In this document: positions 31,077-44,129 of the stretch, piece after piece
Position numbering within the stretch: position 1 is the first letter of the stretch
Layout of the letters: every line of letters begins with the position of its first letter
NCBI GenBank assembly: GCA_020543525.1
Contig: JAHYIO010000028.1
Span: 682,001 to 746,000 of the forward strand
Direction of reading: 5' to 3'
Source of the DNA: Coriolopsis trogii
Taxonomy: Eukaryota; Basidiomycota; Agaricomycetes; Polyporales; Polyporaceae
Length of the DNA: 64,000 nucleotides
Made by a program: the position numbers and the translations under genes
Notes under the pieces: model-generated
Databases searched by the model: none
The model's input: only the letters and a program-made list of their open reading frames with translations
Told to the model about the DNA's origin: nothing

Positions 31077-33580
31077 ATGAACCAGCCAGACGACACACGC
31101 GCAGGCCTATCGCACAATCGTCGCAGGGCGGGCGAACAGCGAGGTTCGGTAGATGCATTGCCCCGCTCCTCGATAGCTCGCAAGACTGGTGGCGGAAATC
31201 ACCCAGTTGTAGGTCGTGAATATGCAAGGTCAGCGATTGCATTGCCGATCTTCCTCTCTGTTGGCACCTGAACCACCTCTCTCTAGGAACTCAGACGCAA
31301 CTCAAGAGGCCCACCAGGAGCGGCCATTCGTTGCAAGAAAACAGGCCAACGTATCTCGTGTCCCCCAACACCGCCCAGCTCAAGCCTCTGCAGCACGACC
31401 AGGATATGAAAACCGCACTGTCATGCGGAAGAGCGCGTCGCGTCCCACACTCGTGCAGGGAAGCCGACCTCAGTCATCATTCACGTATATAGCCCCACTC
31501 CTGAGCCGTGCACGAACGCTACCCTTCAAGTCTGGACCTCTGCGTCCTTCATTTCTGGTAGCCGAAGAACTCCGGGGGAAAGAGACTAAGAAGGAGAAGG
31601 GCGACTATGTGCTTGGACCTACCAAGAGCGCTCCGCGACAATCATTACCATCCATGTCTGTACAGCGCCGGATCAACCAGTCTCCGAGAAAGGCGACGGT
31701 ACCTGTTGCGGGTCGGTCTCCCAGGAAGACTGTAGTACTTGCGCAAGCGGAAGCAATGCCGAGTGCGATTATCCATGTTGGCCGTGGCGGGAAGCTAGTA
31801 TTTGGGCACAGCGACGATGAAGACTCATCTTCGGATGAGGATGAGGATGAAAGAGCTCATTCTCGGTGAGTCACTTACATATTCACGTACCTTTTGATGC
31901 TGACATCTGATGCTTTGGCAAAGCAGGATGCTAGTCGCGGCGCGCAAGAACGTTAGAAATCGATTACAGACCGCTTCCAAAGCTGCACGCAAGACCATTG
32001 TCCAAGCCAAAGCTGCACGGAAATCAGCTCTTCCTAGCGACAGACCCGATGACGAGGCGGAAAGTGCTAAACCAGTTCCCGGACCATCAAAAATGGCCCG
32101 TAAGCTTCCGACCGCTCCAGTTGCAGAGGACAATATCGAGTTGACGGACTCCGAGGAGGAGATAGACGAGCTTTGGGATGCTTTCGATGCCCTAACCCTC
32201 GGGGAAGCGCGCCTCAAGCAGCATCACGGGTTGCCTTTCCTCTTGCGCACACTCAGGAGAGGGTTCAAGAAACAGTGTTCGCTGCACGGAGTGGAGCTTG
32301 AGCCTGCGACTGCTCCGAAAGACCCAGTGGAGGTCGTCTACCGATACTATCTGGACGATCGCAACTCTCTGACAGATGACAATGACGAGAGAGAATGTCA
32401 GCAGTTCATAGGGTGCATGCCAGATTGGCGTTGCCCTATGTGTGAACTGCATCAGCCATTCGAGACGCAGGAAGTGCTCAACTTCCATTTGTTACGAGAC
32501 CATCCAGAAGTCACATTCTCCTGGAGTGAGATCACCACTGTTCGCTGGGTACGTCGTTTCTAGTCGATGAGCAGAGTAATTAAACACCCATGCTATAGGA
32601 GCGTCGATTAAGAATCGTGCTCGTAATCCCCGATATCAACGAGATTGAGGATAGCTCGTCCGAAGATGAAGACGATGAAGACACCTTGAGGTTAGAATGG
32701 CTTGTCTTCCTTCTGCCCAGTGTTGATCTCGGTGAGCAGCGAAGATGAGAAACGTCTCCAACAACGACTGCTACAACCACAGCCACATTCACCGCTTTTT
32801 CTTCCCGGGAGCGACACAGAGGAGTCCCCGACGCCAGTCACTCCTCCCCCTGTACTGGCTATCAAGGAAGAGGAGGAGAGAAAAGTGATCATCAAGTCAC
32901 CTGTTCCACGCGCCGGACGTCCAAGTGTTGCATCGGTACCGCGGACGTCATACCGAGGGTCGCTCGATGCACGTTATCCAAGCCCGCCTCCACCGACAGA
33001 TCCTCTTGGACCTGCTGCACAGCCTCCATATTTGCCAACCAAGGATGCTGACGACAAAGACGTGTACTCGTGTCGTATCGGAGGTCCACGCATATTCGAC
33101 TTGCTCACCACTCTTCCCATGGAGGAATTTGGGCTAATGTCATGGGCCATCATTGATAGAGAAGAAGAGCTGTTCGAGATGGACGATGTGCGCGACGAAG
33201 ACAAAGTTATGCTCGCGCTGTGGAACAGATGGATCATGTTGAACAGGTTCGTCATTGTACGGCAATTAAGACCCGAGCAACCAAAGCTGATTGCGTCTCG
33301 GGAAGGTCTCAATTCGTATTCGGTGATTATTTCCAGGGCGTAACGAATTTCCTCGACACATATTGGGAGATGGTGCATCGAGCCGCGGGATGGAGAGCGC
33401 TAAGGGCGTTTTTGATTGTGAGTATCCCTGTGTGCGCGGATCCTCGTGTTCGTGACATTGACTGCCATTTCGAAGATGCTCAGCGTCAATAAGTACTTGA
33501 CTTTCGACAAAGTGCTGAAGTGTCTGCAGTACTATGAGGAGAAAACAGGTATGAAGATGTGGTACAAGGACGTTGAGTAA
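31077..33580 (+). CDS. SUZ12: SUZ12-like PRC2 subunit (C2H2 finger + VEFS box)
   Basis: SUZ12 is the scaffold of Polycomb repressive complex 2, which methylates histone H3 Lys27. About seven exons give some 730 residues. The N-terminal third is basic and disordered, with an acidic Ser/Asp/Glu patch. A single C2H2 finger CPMCELHQPF...FHLLRDH lies at nt 32429-32515, followed by an acidic linker. The VEFS box follows: REEELFEMDDVRDEDKVML, ALWNRWIMLNR, then after an intron FLDTYWEMVHRAAGWRALR and, in the last exon, MLSVNKYLTFDKVLKCLQ. Order and spacing match SUZ12, where an EF..V..E...M.LWN core precedes F...Y. The stop is TAA at 33578-33580. The ATG at 31077 is the best visible start; an upstream exon is possible. 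The intron near 32692-32740 uses a weak acceptor. Confidence 0.8.
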
Positions 33581-33777
33581 GGTGATGCATGCTCTGTATT
33601 GTCGTGTGGTCTTGCTTGAAGATTCAGCAAACATCTAAGGCTGTACTACTTAGTCCTCGTCGAGAGTAAATTTACCATATACGGAAGGGTGACCGATTAC
33701 GTAATTGCGTGCATGGTGGAATGTGGCTGCAGTTCACCTTCATCACTCCTCCGCTCGACCTCCTCGTCGGGTTCGGC

Positions 33778-36738
33778 ATGCTCTCTTCACTACCCAAACG
33801 ACCAGCATCGACGACCCCGGAAGCTGACCGGCCTTCCAAACGCCATGCCCCATCGTCACCGGAAGAAGGAGAACTAGACGACTCGACACCTCCACCCCCA
33901 GTGGCGAGGTCGCCCTCACCCATACCGATACCGAAAAAGATCCCCTTTCCCTTCAGGAAGAAGGTTACGGCTCCGGAAAAACCTGTATTAAATGGCGGAG
34001 GGCTAGATAGGTCGCAGAATGGGTACGACCGAGACGATGAGCGAAGGTACCGTGAGGAACGCCGTCCATATGACCTGCCTGCGCGACCTGGAGATGGTCC
34101 TCTGCATCTTCGTGGCAAAGAAACATGGGAGTCGCGTCCTTTTACTCGCTCGCCCGACAGGAGACGACACCGTTCACCGACACCTCCTCACCGGTCAGAC
34201 AGAGACAGAGATTGGGACAGGGACAGAAGACCTATTTCGAGATCTCGCTCCCCTCGCTCACCGTCCTCACCACGCTCGCCCTTAACTCCGAGCTCCGGAA
34301 AAGAGAAGCATCGACTGCCTCCGTCCAGGCCCGTTGTTCCTGATCCCGAGACATACCGCGCGGTTTACGAGCGCGACCGGTGGAGAGACGAAGAGGATCG
34401 TTGGGCTCGTCGGCGTAGTCCCGGTTACGATCGTTATGGTAGTGGATATCGTGACGGACGAGAAGGTTTGCTCAAGTACGTCGCTAGCGTTGATCCCTCT
34501 AACCATTCACGCGCAGATTCGTACAAACCGAAGTCACCGTCCCCTCGTGCGTATGCGTCCTCTCCGCCACCACGCCTCACCTCTCCGGAGGCGCGTTTGA
34601 TCTCGCCTCGAGCCACGCCTACAGGTTTACCAGAGCGACCTGGGACACCACCGCCACCATCCGGTCTGCCACCTCCAGTCCCTCCAGCTTTTGCGGGCCT
34701 CCCGAAGAAACCACCAACGCCCTTGAACGCTCATTCGCCTCAACCAGTGCCTCCTGCACTCGTCAGGAACGAGTCGGAAGTGCGTGCTACGGTTGGAATA
34801 TCGCAAGATGCTGGCCAAGGTAAAGCAGCTGCAATCCGGCGGCCGAAGCGAAAGCCTGTGCATCGTACTCGTGAAGAAGAGGAGGCTGCGTATGGGCGCA
34901 CATTCGTGGGCTGTGGTCAACAAAGTGACTACACAGTCTTGACCAAGCTTGGCGAAGGTACTTTCGGGCAAGTCTCAGCTTCATTATATGTGCAGGAGCG
35001 TGTTTAAACCTGTGACACAGAGAGGTACACAAGGCTATTCATCGCATCAAAGGCAATACTGTTGCATTAAAGCGTATCCTCATGCACAACGAGAAGGAAG
35101 GCATGCCAGTAACAGCTCTGCGTGAAATCAAGATCCTGAAGGCGTTACGCCACCCTTGCGTGATTGACATATTGGACATGTTTGTTGTAAGGAGTACGTC
35201 GTCGCATTGTATCATTCGATTCATGCCACTCCTGGAATGCGTGCATGCTGACTATTGGTTATGTCGGATATAGGTCAGGGTAAAGAGTCGCCTCTATCGG
35301 TCTACATGGTTTTCCCTTATATGGACCATGATCTGGCTGGTTTGCTTGAGAATGAACGCGTGAAGCTTCAACCTAGCCAGATCAAGCTGTACATGAAGCA
35401 GCTGCTAGAGGGCACTGAGTACATGCATCGGGTAGGCCTTTTGACCTCCTTTGTCCAGCGATAGCCTACACATTTTGCAGAACCACATCCTCCATCGAGA
35501 TATGAAAGCCGCCAATCTGCTGATATCCAACGATGGATGTCTGAAGATTGCCGACTTTGGTCTCGCGCGTGCTTTCGATCCGAGTATCGTCCAAGTGAAG
35601 GAAGACGCTCGAGGTAGGGAACGAAAGTACACCAACTGCGTAGTGACGCGCTGGTATCGCCCTCCGGAGTTGCTGCTCGGCGCACGCCAGTATGGTGGTG
35701 AAGTTGACATGTGGGGCGTTGGGTGAGTCTGGTTCTCCCTCATCCTCGTCAATTGGCGCCGCATATACTGACTCCCATCCCAGTTGTGTCCTTGGTGAGA
35801 TGTTTTTCCGGAAACCCATATTACCTGGATCCTCGGATCTAGATCAATTGGACAAGATTTGGCAACTGTGCGGCACCCCCACGGTTGAGAATTGGCCCGA
35901 GTATAACACTCTCCCCGGATGTGAGGGCGTGAAGTCATTTGGCTTTCAACCTCGGCGGCTCCGGAAGTCATACGAGGCGTACGTATTAACTTCCGTTCTA
36001 TCTGCCTTGCTTGTTCGATTCTCATTCAATTGTGTAGGATTGGTCCAGAGACCGTGGATTTGCTCGACAAGCTGTTGGTCTGTAACCCGAGGCAACGCTT
36101 GACTGCTGCTGAAGCGTTAGATCATGACTACTTCTGGACGGATCCTCTACCAGCTGATCCCAAGTCGTGAGTAGAATCTTTGTAGCTCCTGCTGTCCGCT
36201 GATCTGTTTTGGCAGGCTTCCGCCCTATGAATCCTCTCACGAGTTCGACAAACGCGCTCGGCGGCATCAGGCGCCGGCAGGCGCGCCCGCCCATGCACCA
36301 CATGTAGACATGCCTCCGAGACCCCTGCCGGTCCCCACAGGTGTCGGCATGCACGGAGGACGTCCTCCACCTCGAGAATCGTTCCGTAACGGCCCCCCTC
36401 TGCATTACCAGCCCCCATCGGGGAGCATGGCCCCAGCCGTGTACGGTACTCACGTAGTTCCTGCTATGGCACCTCCCTACATGACTTCTCAACCTCAGCG
36501 ATACGCTCCCATCATTCCTCCTCCTACTCTGCCGCCAATCAAGTACCGTCCAGGTCAAGCTGTGCCTCAGATTGTACCTTTGCCTATTGCAGCGACGCTA
36601 CCTCCGCCGCCCATGCAGTACCAGAGGGTTGCTCCTCATCTGCCGCCTCGCCCGCAGATGCCTTTGGGACGCTCTGCCGGTGGTCGAGAGCCTCGTCACG
36701 GAGGTGGAGGTGGTGGCGGGGAGTTGAACTACGGTTAG
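33778..36738 (+). CDS. BUR1: Bur1/CDK9-type cyclin-dependent kinase
   Basis: Bur1 (CDK9, P-TEFb-like) phosphorylates the Pol II C-terminal domain and Spt5 to promote elongation. The N-terminal roughly 400 residues are a disordered Arg/Ser/Pro region with [11 protein letters not shown] and [12 protein letters not shown] runs, unusually long compared with yeast Bur1. The kinase begins [18 protein letters not shown], then NTVALKRI (ATP Lys), a PVTALREIK helix (PITALRE-like), [33 protein letters not shown], and VDMWGVGC split by an intron. It ends with [13 protein letters not shown]. The C-terminal tail is Pro- and Gly-rich, ending [12 protein letters not shown]. Introns fall in the kinase half only. 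The start ATG at 33778 follows the SUZ12-like stop by 197 bp on the same strand. Confidence 0.9.
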
Positions 36739-37109
36739 CCGCTAGTCGCAGCGATACCTCATGGCTTTGGAAGGACTCTTGCTTTCGTGTTGTTGTCAAT
36801 CGCCCGCATATACACTACGTACATAGCCCATCTACTCATCCTGCATATAACATTGTCGCTGTTCCATACTGTACAATCTAGATCAATGTTTTGGTGATAG
36901 CTTGACGTCGAACAGTCTTCAGTCGCGACAAGGGTTTGTCTCTTGTCACTGTCTGTCGTGGGTTCTCCGTATATATGCTGACTTTCAATCGGGTAGCATC
37001 TACTCGTGCTTTCAAGTTTCATTTGCGTCGCTTGCCATACTTGTAGTTTCACGAGGTCGCGAGGACTACGTCCATCGACGAGACAATACGGATGCCATCA
37101 GCTGGTGCA
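36739..37109. other. Convergent intergenic region, 371 bp
   Basis: This is 3' flank shared by the BUR1-like and phosphotransferase-like genes. No gene or repeat is seen. Confidence 0.5.
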
Positions 37110-38498
37110 TTATGCATCCGAGACCGGAGGAAGCACAGTTTCCATCCACCGTGACAAAACCTCGCACCCCGGGTCAGGGTCTTGCTTCGTTACGAACTCC
37201 TCCACTTGCCGCAGCACTTCACCATCATGCAGTGCATGCCAGTATTGCTCACTTCTTCCCTTCACTGTGTACAAGCGGGGGATGTGAACAACAGAGTAGC
37301 CTACGTGCAATGGAAAGTTCAAGGCAGACTCGGAATCTCACCTCCATGAAGAGCCTTCGTAGCCTTGCCGCAACGTCTGCGTCCGATACCCAGTAGTTGT
37401 TGGGCGATGCAAACCGAGGGTCCCATATGCCATCGTAGCGCAGCCATACAGGATAGCGGGCAGCGAGCACCATAGGCTTTGTAGAATGGTACTCCCAATC
37501 TACGATGCCGCTCAGCATTCCGCGCTCTACATCGATCAGGACATTCGTTTCTCGGAGGTCGTCGTGGTTGAGTATGCAGCGCCTGTACATGGGCGCAGCG
37601 AGCCGTTGGAAGATAGCAGGTAGCTCCTGTAGGAGGCGATCCAGCACCGCATTGCCGTTCGACCTCGCAACACTGCCAGGTGCGCCTATGCGGTCGGATT
37701 TACGGAGGATATCAATCAGGGAGTAGATGTAACCCTCCAGAGTCTCAAAGACTTGTGCAGGGACGATATATGGTTCAGGAGCAACGAGGGGAATGATGTC
37801 CATAGCTCCGTCATGGGCCCGATGCGCTGCGGGACTTCCTTTTCAGCTAGTTCGAGCATTATGTTTGCGACTGCACGGATGACGCATTGCTGATAATATG
37901 ATATCAGCGGTGGGCATGAGAGCGTTCCTCAGGGTGATGCATACCTTCGAAGCCATAGGCAGATCTCCCCAAACGTTCAAGAGACAGTTCCCAGGCATCT
38001 TCTCGATGACAGCAAACATGCAAGCCTCCTCCGGGCAGTGGGCCTGGTTGCCAGGCGAGTGGACGAAATGGCGGAGACGAGGAACCGGCACGGAGGTGTG
38101 CTGCGTGAGCCATTGGAGTATCCCAATTTCGCTCCGGAACTTCTCCATGCTACGCACGACATATACGTCCGGGGTCGTACCAGGAACGGGGAGGATGGGC
38201 ATACGTACGAATTCCTCTCGTCCACCCTCAAGCTCAAGCTCGAGAGTCTGCAGTATACATAAGCTTAGCTTTCTGTTCAAGAATAAAATGAAAGACTCCT
38301 CACCAAATTGGTCACACTCAGGGAGCGAACTTCCGTACGCACTACTGGAGACCCGAGTATGGCCTCGACTCGTTTCAACAGAGTCTGGCGGGTGTGGGCG
38401 ACCGGCTCACCGCGCATCCAATGTGCAAAGGAGTCCGGATAAGGGTCCAGCAAGACGTGATGTCCCTCCCGGTCCCAGAACGACGAGGCTCGAGACAT
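37110..38498 (-). CDS. Aminoglycoside-phosphotransferase-like (APH family) protein
   Basis: This has the protein-kinase-like APH fold; fungal members are numerous and their substrates are mostly unknown. The catalytic loop LNHDDLRETNVLID carries the Asp-x-x-x-x-Asn pattern, and GIVDWEYHSTKP supplies the metal-binding Asp. Upstream are PDVYVVRSMEKFRSEIGIL (ATP-lobe Lys and Glu region) and HTSVPVPRLRHF. The ATG at 38498 gives MSRASSFWDREGHH. About five exons run to TAA at 37110, ending LPPVSDA, for roughly 370 residues. The last intron (about 37260-37345) has two possible acceptors. Antibiotic resistance should not be inferred from the family name. It is convergent with BUR1. Confidence 0.78.
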
Positions 38499-38981
38499 GC
38501 TGGGTTAGGTGAGAGGCGACGGCTTCAGCTGGACGTAAAGGTGCAAGCTGGGACATTAGACTCACCGGGCACCTTCCTTGCTTTACCATATTGTACTCAT
38601 GGGATGGCTCTCACGAGCACCCACAACACCAGACAATTGGAAATTCCCAATCACCGAGGCTACTTCGCAGTTTGGACTTCGCACCCCGCGCATACAGTAG
38701 CATCGGAATCAGCAACAGAGACTAGATAGCATATGATGAATCAGGAGAACAGCAGGTGTACATGTCCTGTGTCGTAGAGCGGTCATTACGGATTGAATAC
38801 ATCTATAAGTACCTACAAGCAGCCAATCCCGAGAAGACGTCGATACTAGAGCGATTGCAGGCACAGCAAGCGAGGGCGGAAAGCAATGATACAGCAGCAC
38901 ATGTCGTAAGATATCGCGATGCATGACATAGATGGACGAGGCAATCGGGAGAACAAGAAAGACGGATGGCGAGGGGTATCT
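38499..38981. other. Intergenic, 483 bp
   Basis: Promoter side of the APH-like gene and 3' flank of PDS5. No supported gene. Confidence 0.45.
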
Positions 38982-41900
38982 TCAACCATCCGATGGCGCC
39001 GCCTTCGACTGTCGCTTCGCCGCTCGTGCAGCTTGTTTCTTCGCGCGCGCCTGTAAGGCAGCGATTCCCGACACGGTCATGAGCCCTTGGCGAATCGCAC
39101 AAAACGGGGAAGGATCGATGAACGCACCCTCGTGGCTGGCTTCTCTTTGGTCTCGCCTTCAGCTTCTTCTTCGGATGAGGATTCAGAGTCTTCCGGCTGC
39201 TTTGCAGGTGACGAGGGACCTTTCTCCCCGTCCTCTTCGTCCGAATCAGAATCAGAGGCATCTTCTTGTTCTTCTTCGGATTCTTCCTGCTTGCGCTTCC
39301 TCGCCGTGCGCGCACGCCTAGCACATGATGGTCAGACGAGCTACGAGTGATAGAAAATTAAAGGACCGTACTTAGCAGATCCGTTCGTCTTTGGTCCTGT
39401 TGCCTTCCGCTTCACAGTTGGTTGCCGAGGCGCCCGAGGCTTCTTCTCCTAGTATGTGCAATGAGCGTTGAGATTGAGATGGACGGGATAGCAACTACCT
39501 TCGGTTCAGCCGTCTGCTTTGACTTCTCAGCAAGCCATACCAGTGCTTCCTCCGGCAAGTATATCCTCTTCAGGATCTGATCAAGCAGTACAAGTCAGTC
39601 GCAGTGTAATGTAGGACAACCAATCCATATACGACCCCATACCTCGTTCGTAGTCTCCGAGTTAGGCAACGGTCGCAGAATGTCGGGTGGCAGCCGGACC
39701 TTGCCTGGCCAAGTCTCAAGGTTCCACGAATGGTGCTTAGCGTGTATTTTGATGAGATGCTGAGCAAGCTCTGCACACGCATAGAGGTTCTGTCAACGAG
39801 TGAGTCAAAGCAGATCAAGGTAAAACCAATACAGGAATTTACATCGCTGTATAGCTGAGACTGTGCGTCTCGCACAGTCTTCGCCTTGAGGGCAATGTGA
39901 TAGAGTAGGGCGACATTGTCGTTTGTCGCAATAAGATCGAGATAGAATTGAATATACCTTAATGAACGTTAGTAATCCACGATTAGGGATGTAGGGTGAA
40001 GAAGCGCACTTCGCGATGTCGGGAAGGTACTCCTGGTCGACCTTGAAGTCGGGATGATGCGCGAGCAGATGTAGTAGTCGGATGAAGTTGTGCTCGAACC
40101 GCTCCAACCTGACATCTGCGCAGACCATCAGCAAGGATTCAATGATTGAAGTCCATGCCCACTCACGTTTCGGGAATGCGCGAAGAGCATACAAAACGTA
40201 TGCTTTGGCCTAAATATCGCGTATTCAGCCGCAGGTATGAATACTAGACCTCCAATGTACGCACCTTCTCCTTTACGTCCTCCTCAGGATCATGCACGGA
40301 CAGGAAGGGAACAATATTGTACTGCACGGGTATTTTCGCGCGTGACAGTAGCGCGACCAGCTTGTTCAAGAAGGCCATGCGTACTTGTGACATAGGATCC
40401 TGTCATGAAAGATCAGGACGAGAGTAATCCAGTACGACCCAACTTACGCACCTGCATAGTCAGCGCGATAGGGATAAAGTACTTTGCGACCTCCTGGGCA
40501 TACGCCTTGGCAGCCGAGAGATGCAGCAGGGACGTTGCTGCCTGTAATCGCAGTCGCGGTTTGGTTTGCGGCCTGGGAGCACAACAGTCACAAATTCTGT
40601 GCCTTTGGGAGAGGAAAGAGCGATGACGTACGTGTCTCTCGCATTCGCAGAGAATGAACCCTCATATTGCAATACAGCTGAGAACATCCGGATGACCGGC
40701 TGAGCGACATCCAGCGCTGTGTCGGAATCCGCATGTGCAAGACAGCGATTCCGACACACTTTCAAAGCAAGAATCTTGGCGCGAAGGTCAAACGACATCT
40801 GATCGTCGTCCACCCATTCTTCATCTGTGTCCATCTAGAGGAAATTCAGCTAAGAATTATGGCAGATACTCGATAAGGGGGCCGCACCGTATCTTCGTCC
40901 GCTTCAGTGGTGGACCTAAGGACCTGCTTCACGAGGTAGCTCATGATGACATCGCTCTTCTCCTCAAAGGCGTCGGGCGCACGCAAGGATAGCTGCGCGA
41001 GGACGGCTATATGTGCCACGAGCTTATCCGGCATGACCTCCTGCAGGTTCTCCGTGATTGTCTGATCTCCACAGTCAGCTTCCTCCGTCGGCGAGTAATC
41101 GTGCAGCCCACCTCTACCACATCGCTGCACAGCTTCTCGGCATCCTTCATGCACACGATCAACCGCGCAGCAAACTTCGCATGCCGCGGATTCGACTCCA
41201 TCACGTAGCGCGTTACTCGCTCAATCGTACGCCTTTCGCTCTGATGTCAGCAATTGTTGCGCGCGGTCTCTAGTCTCAGTAATGGTGCACGCACTTGTCA
41301 CTGGGGGCGAGTTTGGCGTCCGCAATCGCGGCCGCCGAGAGCGCGTGCAGACATACCTCAACAAGCCTCGCGTTCCTGTCGTCTGCAATCGCCTTCGAGA
41401 ACTCGCCAATGTGCGACTTGTACATCACAGGGCAGTGTTTTGATACATACGTCATCCACGCTTGCGCCGCCGCAGCCGCCTGTTGTGCGCGGCCCTCCGG
41501 TTCGTTGCCAGCGGCGAACATGGAAAAGGACTGGTTCGCTTGTGTTTGAGAATTGGCGACAGACGGCAAGGGCTCCGAGCCCTTCTGCACGCGCTTGATG
41601 AACGTGGGGATAGACGACTGGTTGACGATGTAGAGAGAGGATCGTCGGAGGAAGATCGTCATCGTTCCTACAATGCCGGCGGACGCTTGCTCCACTCTGC
41701 GGAGGAACTCGCTCTGGATCCAATTGGTTAGGGAGGGGAGGGGCGCACAGAGCGATTAACACTTACCCTAGCTTTGATGAGGCCCTTAAGGTCCGTCTGG
41801 ATGTCCATGCAAGTCTTTAGTAGCTTGTATAGCCGGCCCTCGTTCAGTTTGGCGAAAGTCTGCAGGTCCTCAGCGGCTTTCTGCGGTTCAGGAAATTGAA

Positions 41901-44129
41901 CTACAGAAACTCTAGTCAGCATTCAGTGACAATACTGCACCGAAAATACTCGCGAGCAGTAACTTTGATTGCATGGTTCAGCTTCTCAGTTGTCGCGTCC
42001 TCGTTATCATCAATCACACCACCCTACAAAGCGGTGAGCTCACGGACGGTATACAATGACTCGGACGACTTACGTTGTACTCGACGCATACAGATACGAA
42101 CTTCTCGTATAGCGATGGTCGGCTATGAGACAAGGTCAGATCAAGCCGTAAGTGTTATTCGGAATACTCACGGTCCCTTGATGTTCGCATAATTGTACAG
42201 GGTGTTGATTGCTGTCTCGTCAAGATGTCGCATGGTAAGGAGTAGGCGGTCCGTCCATGCCACTTCATCGATTTCCGAACCCTTGGATGTGGAGGCAGTA
42301 GGAAGTGAGGGAAGGGGCAGAATATACTCTGCAAGCGCTTGCTCCGCTAATACCCTGTGACACCGCAAGTCAATGCTCGTTTCGATGCACGAGACTGAAA
42401 GCTCGCTGACTTCACTTCACGAGTGCTTGAAGCATGCCTGAGAAGGAGATTTGGTATCCATGCGAACTGCTTGATGGCAGCCGGATCGTTATTTTCACTT
42501 CAATGATGTCAATACGGCTCTCCTAACTCTCATATCTGATACTTACATCTCCGGGTACGCGAGACTGTACAGCCTCCCAATTGCATTGAATGCTTCAACA
42601 CGGACGCTGTGCTAAATGTACTCAGGTCAGCAAGTGCGTCCACAGCCAGGCATCCTTCACACACCTTCCTGTCGAGACCGCGCCCCGCAACGACCTTCAA
42701 TTGATCGTCAGATACGTGATGCAAGGCCGTCTCATAGTCGAGCTGGCCATAAAGCTTGCACACGGCCGCGCGAATCTTGTCGTCGGGGTCAAACAGCTTC
42801 AGCTTGAGAGACTCTTCGGTCTCCTTGCGCATCTCTGGGAGGTTGATGACGACGCCCTTCATGGTTTCGACCCACGTCTGCCGGACCGTCACGTTCTTGT
42901 CGTTCTTCCGGCCAATCCAGTGATTCCATGTCGACGGGTACTTCTGCACGAGGTTCATCCCATGCTTGTCTGCGAACATTTCGCCAAGCGTCTGGGTAGC
43001 CATAATCCGAAGTTGCACATGTTCAACACCCAACTCTTCCTCAAGTTGCGGCACGACATTATGAAGTAGTGAGGGGCAGGCACGATTCAGCTGCTGGATC
43101 AGATCGTGTGCAGTCTTCACTTCGTCGTATTCCTCTTCGCGTGCCCGTTCGACGATCACGTCCGTGAAGTATTGACAAACGTGGCGCTGGAGCTTGTCCG
43201 AGGTTGCGTTGCAGACTTGGACAGCAAGGCGGTAGGAGGGTTGATCCATTTTCTGTTAAGTGCTCGGAATTAGCGTCCTGGTCACGTATCACCAACAGTT
43301 GGACCGCGGATGCAGCTCGCCATTCGCTACAATTTAGCACACATGGGTGCAAATAGATGGACGAAGGGCATCCTCCCCCGTGATCACCAAGAGCGCTGAG
43401 ACGAACGACAGCTACAGCTATCATGGAGGAAACATTATCATCTCCATGGCCAATGACGACGTTCGCAAGGGATACACATGATGCTTCAAGGCGCTGGGGA
43501 CGTACCGCGTTCTTGTCCGTGAATTGAGCCATGATGATCTCGAGGACCTCGGATGGTAGGCTTTGGCACTCGTCAATAAGCGCGATGAGAATGTCTGCCA
43601 TGAACAGTTCAATCTTCTTCGCCAGATCGCGACGAACAAGACCAAAGAAGTCACGGAAGATGTCGACCATGAGCTCGTCGCCGTTCGGAAGGTCGCAGAC
43701 CAGAACCACGCTCTTGACGGTAGAGAGGGATTCAAGCAGGTGGAAGTATTCATTGTAGTAGGCAGAGTCTGCGCCCTTGAGACCAGTAGAGAGCTGCCTG
43801 AAGAAGAACTGGAAGATATCGCGGAGCTCGTTCTGGTTGTAAGGCGCGTCTGGGGCGTATAACCTGAGAAGGTCGGCAAGGCAGCACGCGGCATAAGCCT
43901 TAACACCGCGGTCCTTGTGTAGGAGAATGGAAGTGTTGATGAGGTCCTTACGGACGGAGTTGAGAGAGTTGACGTCGACATGCTCCTGATCCATGTCTGC
44001 GAGCTCCTGATGAAGCTGCTTGAGTTTCTTCTGGAGTGCATCGGTGGTGAGGCCCTTTCCAACGAGCTTGTCGCGGAACTTGAGCTTCTTGGGCGTGGGG
44101 TGGCCCGTGGTGCGCGTCTGGGCGACCAT
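38982..44129 (-). CDS. PDS5: Pds5 cohesin regulator
   Basis: Pds5 binds cohesin and controls its loading, release and acetylation, maintaining sister-chromatid cohesion. The ATG at 44129 gives MVAQTRTTGHPTPKKLKF. HEAT-repeat-like helices run through the protein. Recognisable stretches are LADLLRLYAPDAPYNQNELR, IFQFFFRQLSTGLKG, ETMKGVVINLPEMRKE, VCKLYGQLDYETALHHV and LLKTCMDIQTDLKGLI. The C-terminus is charged (acidic EESEEEQEDASDSDSDEEDG) and, after a last intron, ends with a basic tail ARAKKQAARAAKRQSKAA, stop at 38982. This splice was chosen over an in-frame stop at 39077 because it yields the basic tail typical of Pds5. More than a dozen introns give roughly 1,200 residues. An intron of about 250 bp follows FTDKNA. 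It shares a 247 bp divergent promoter with NAA15. Confidence 0.9.

Noticed and set aside
37110..38498. Reading the APH-like gene as an antibiotic-resistance gene
   Set aside because: The fungal APH superfamily is large and mostly of unknown substrate; nothing here indicates aminoglycoside specificity.
39077..39079. In-frame TGA as the end of PDS5
   Set aside because: A GTGCGT donor just before it joins in phase to an exon coding a Lys/Arg-rich tail typical of Pds5, so this stop is taken as intronic.
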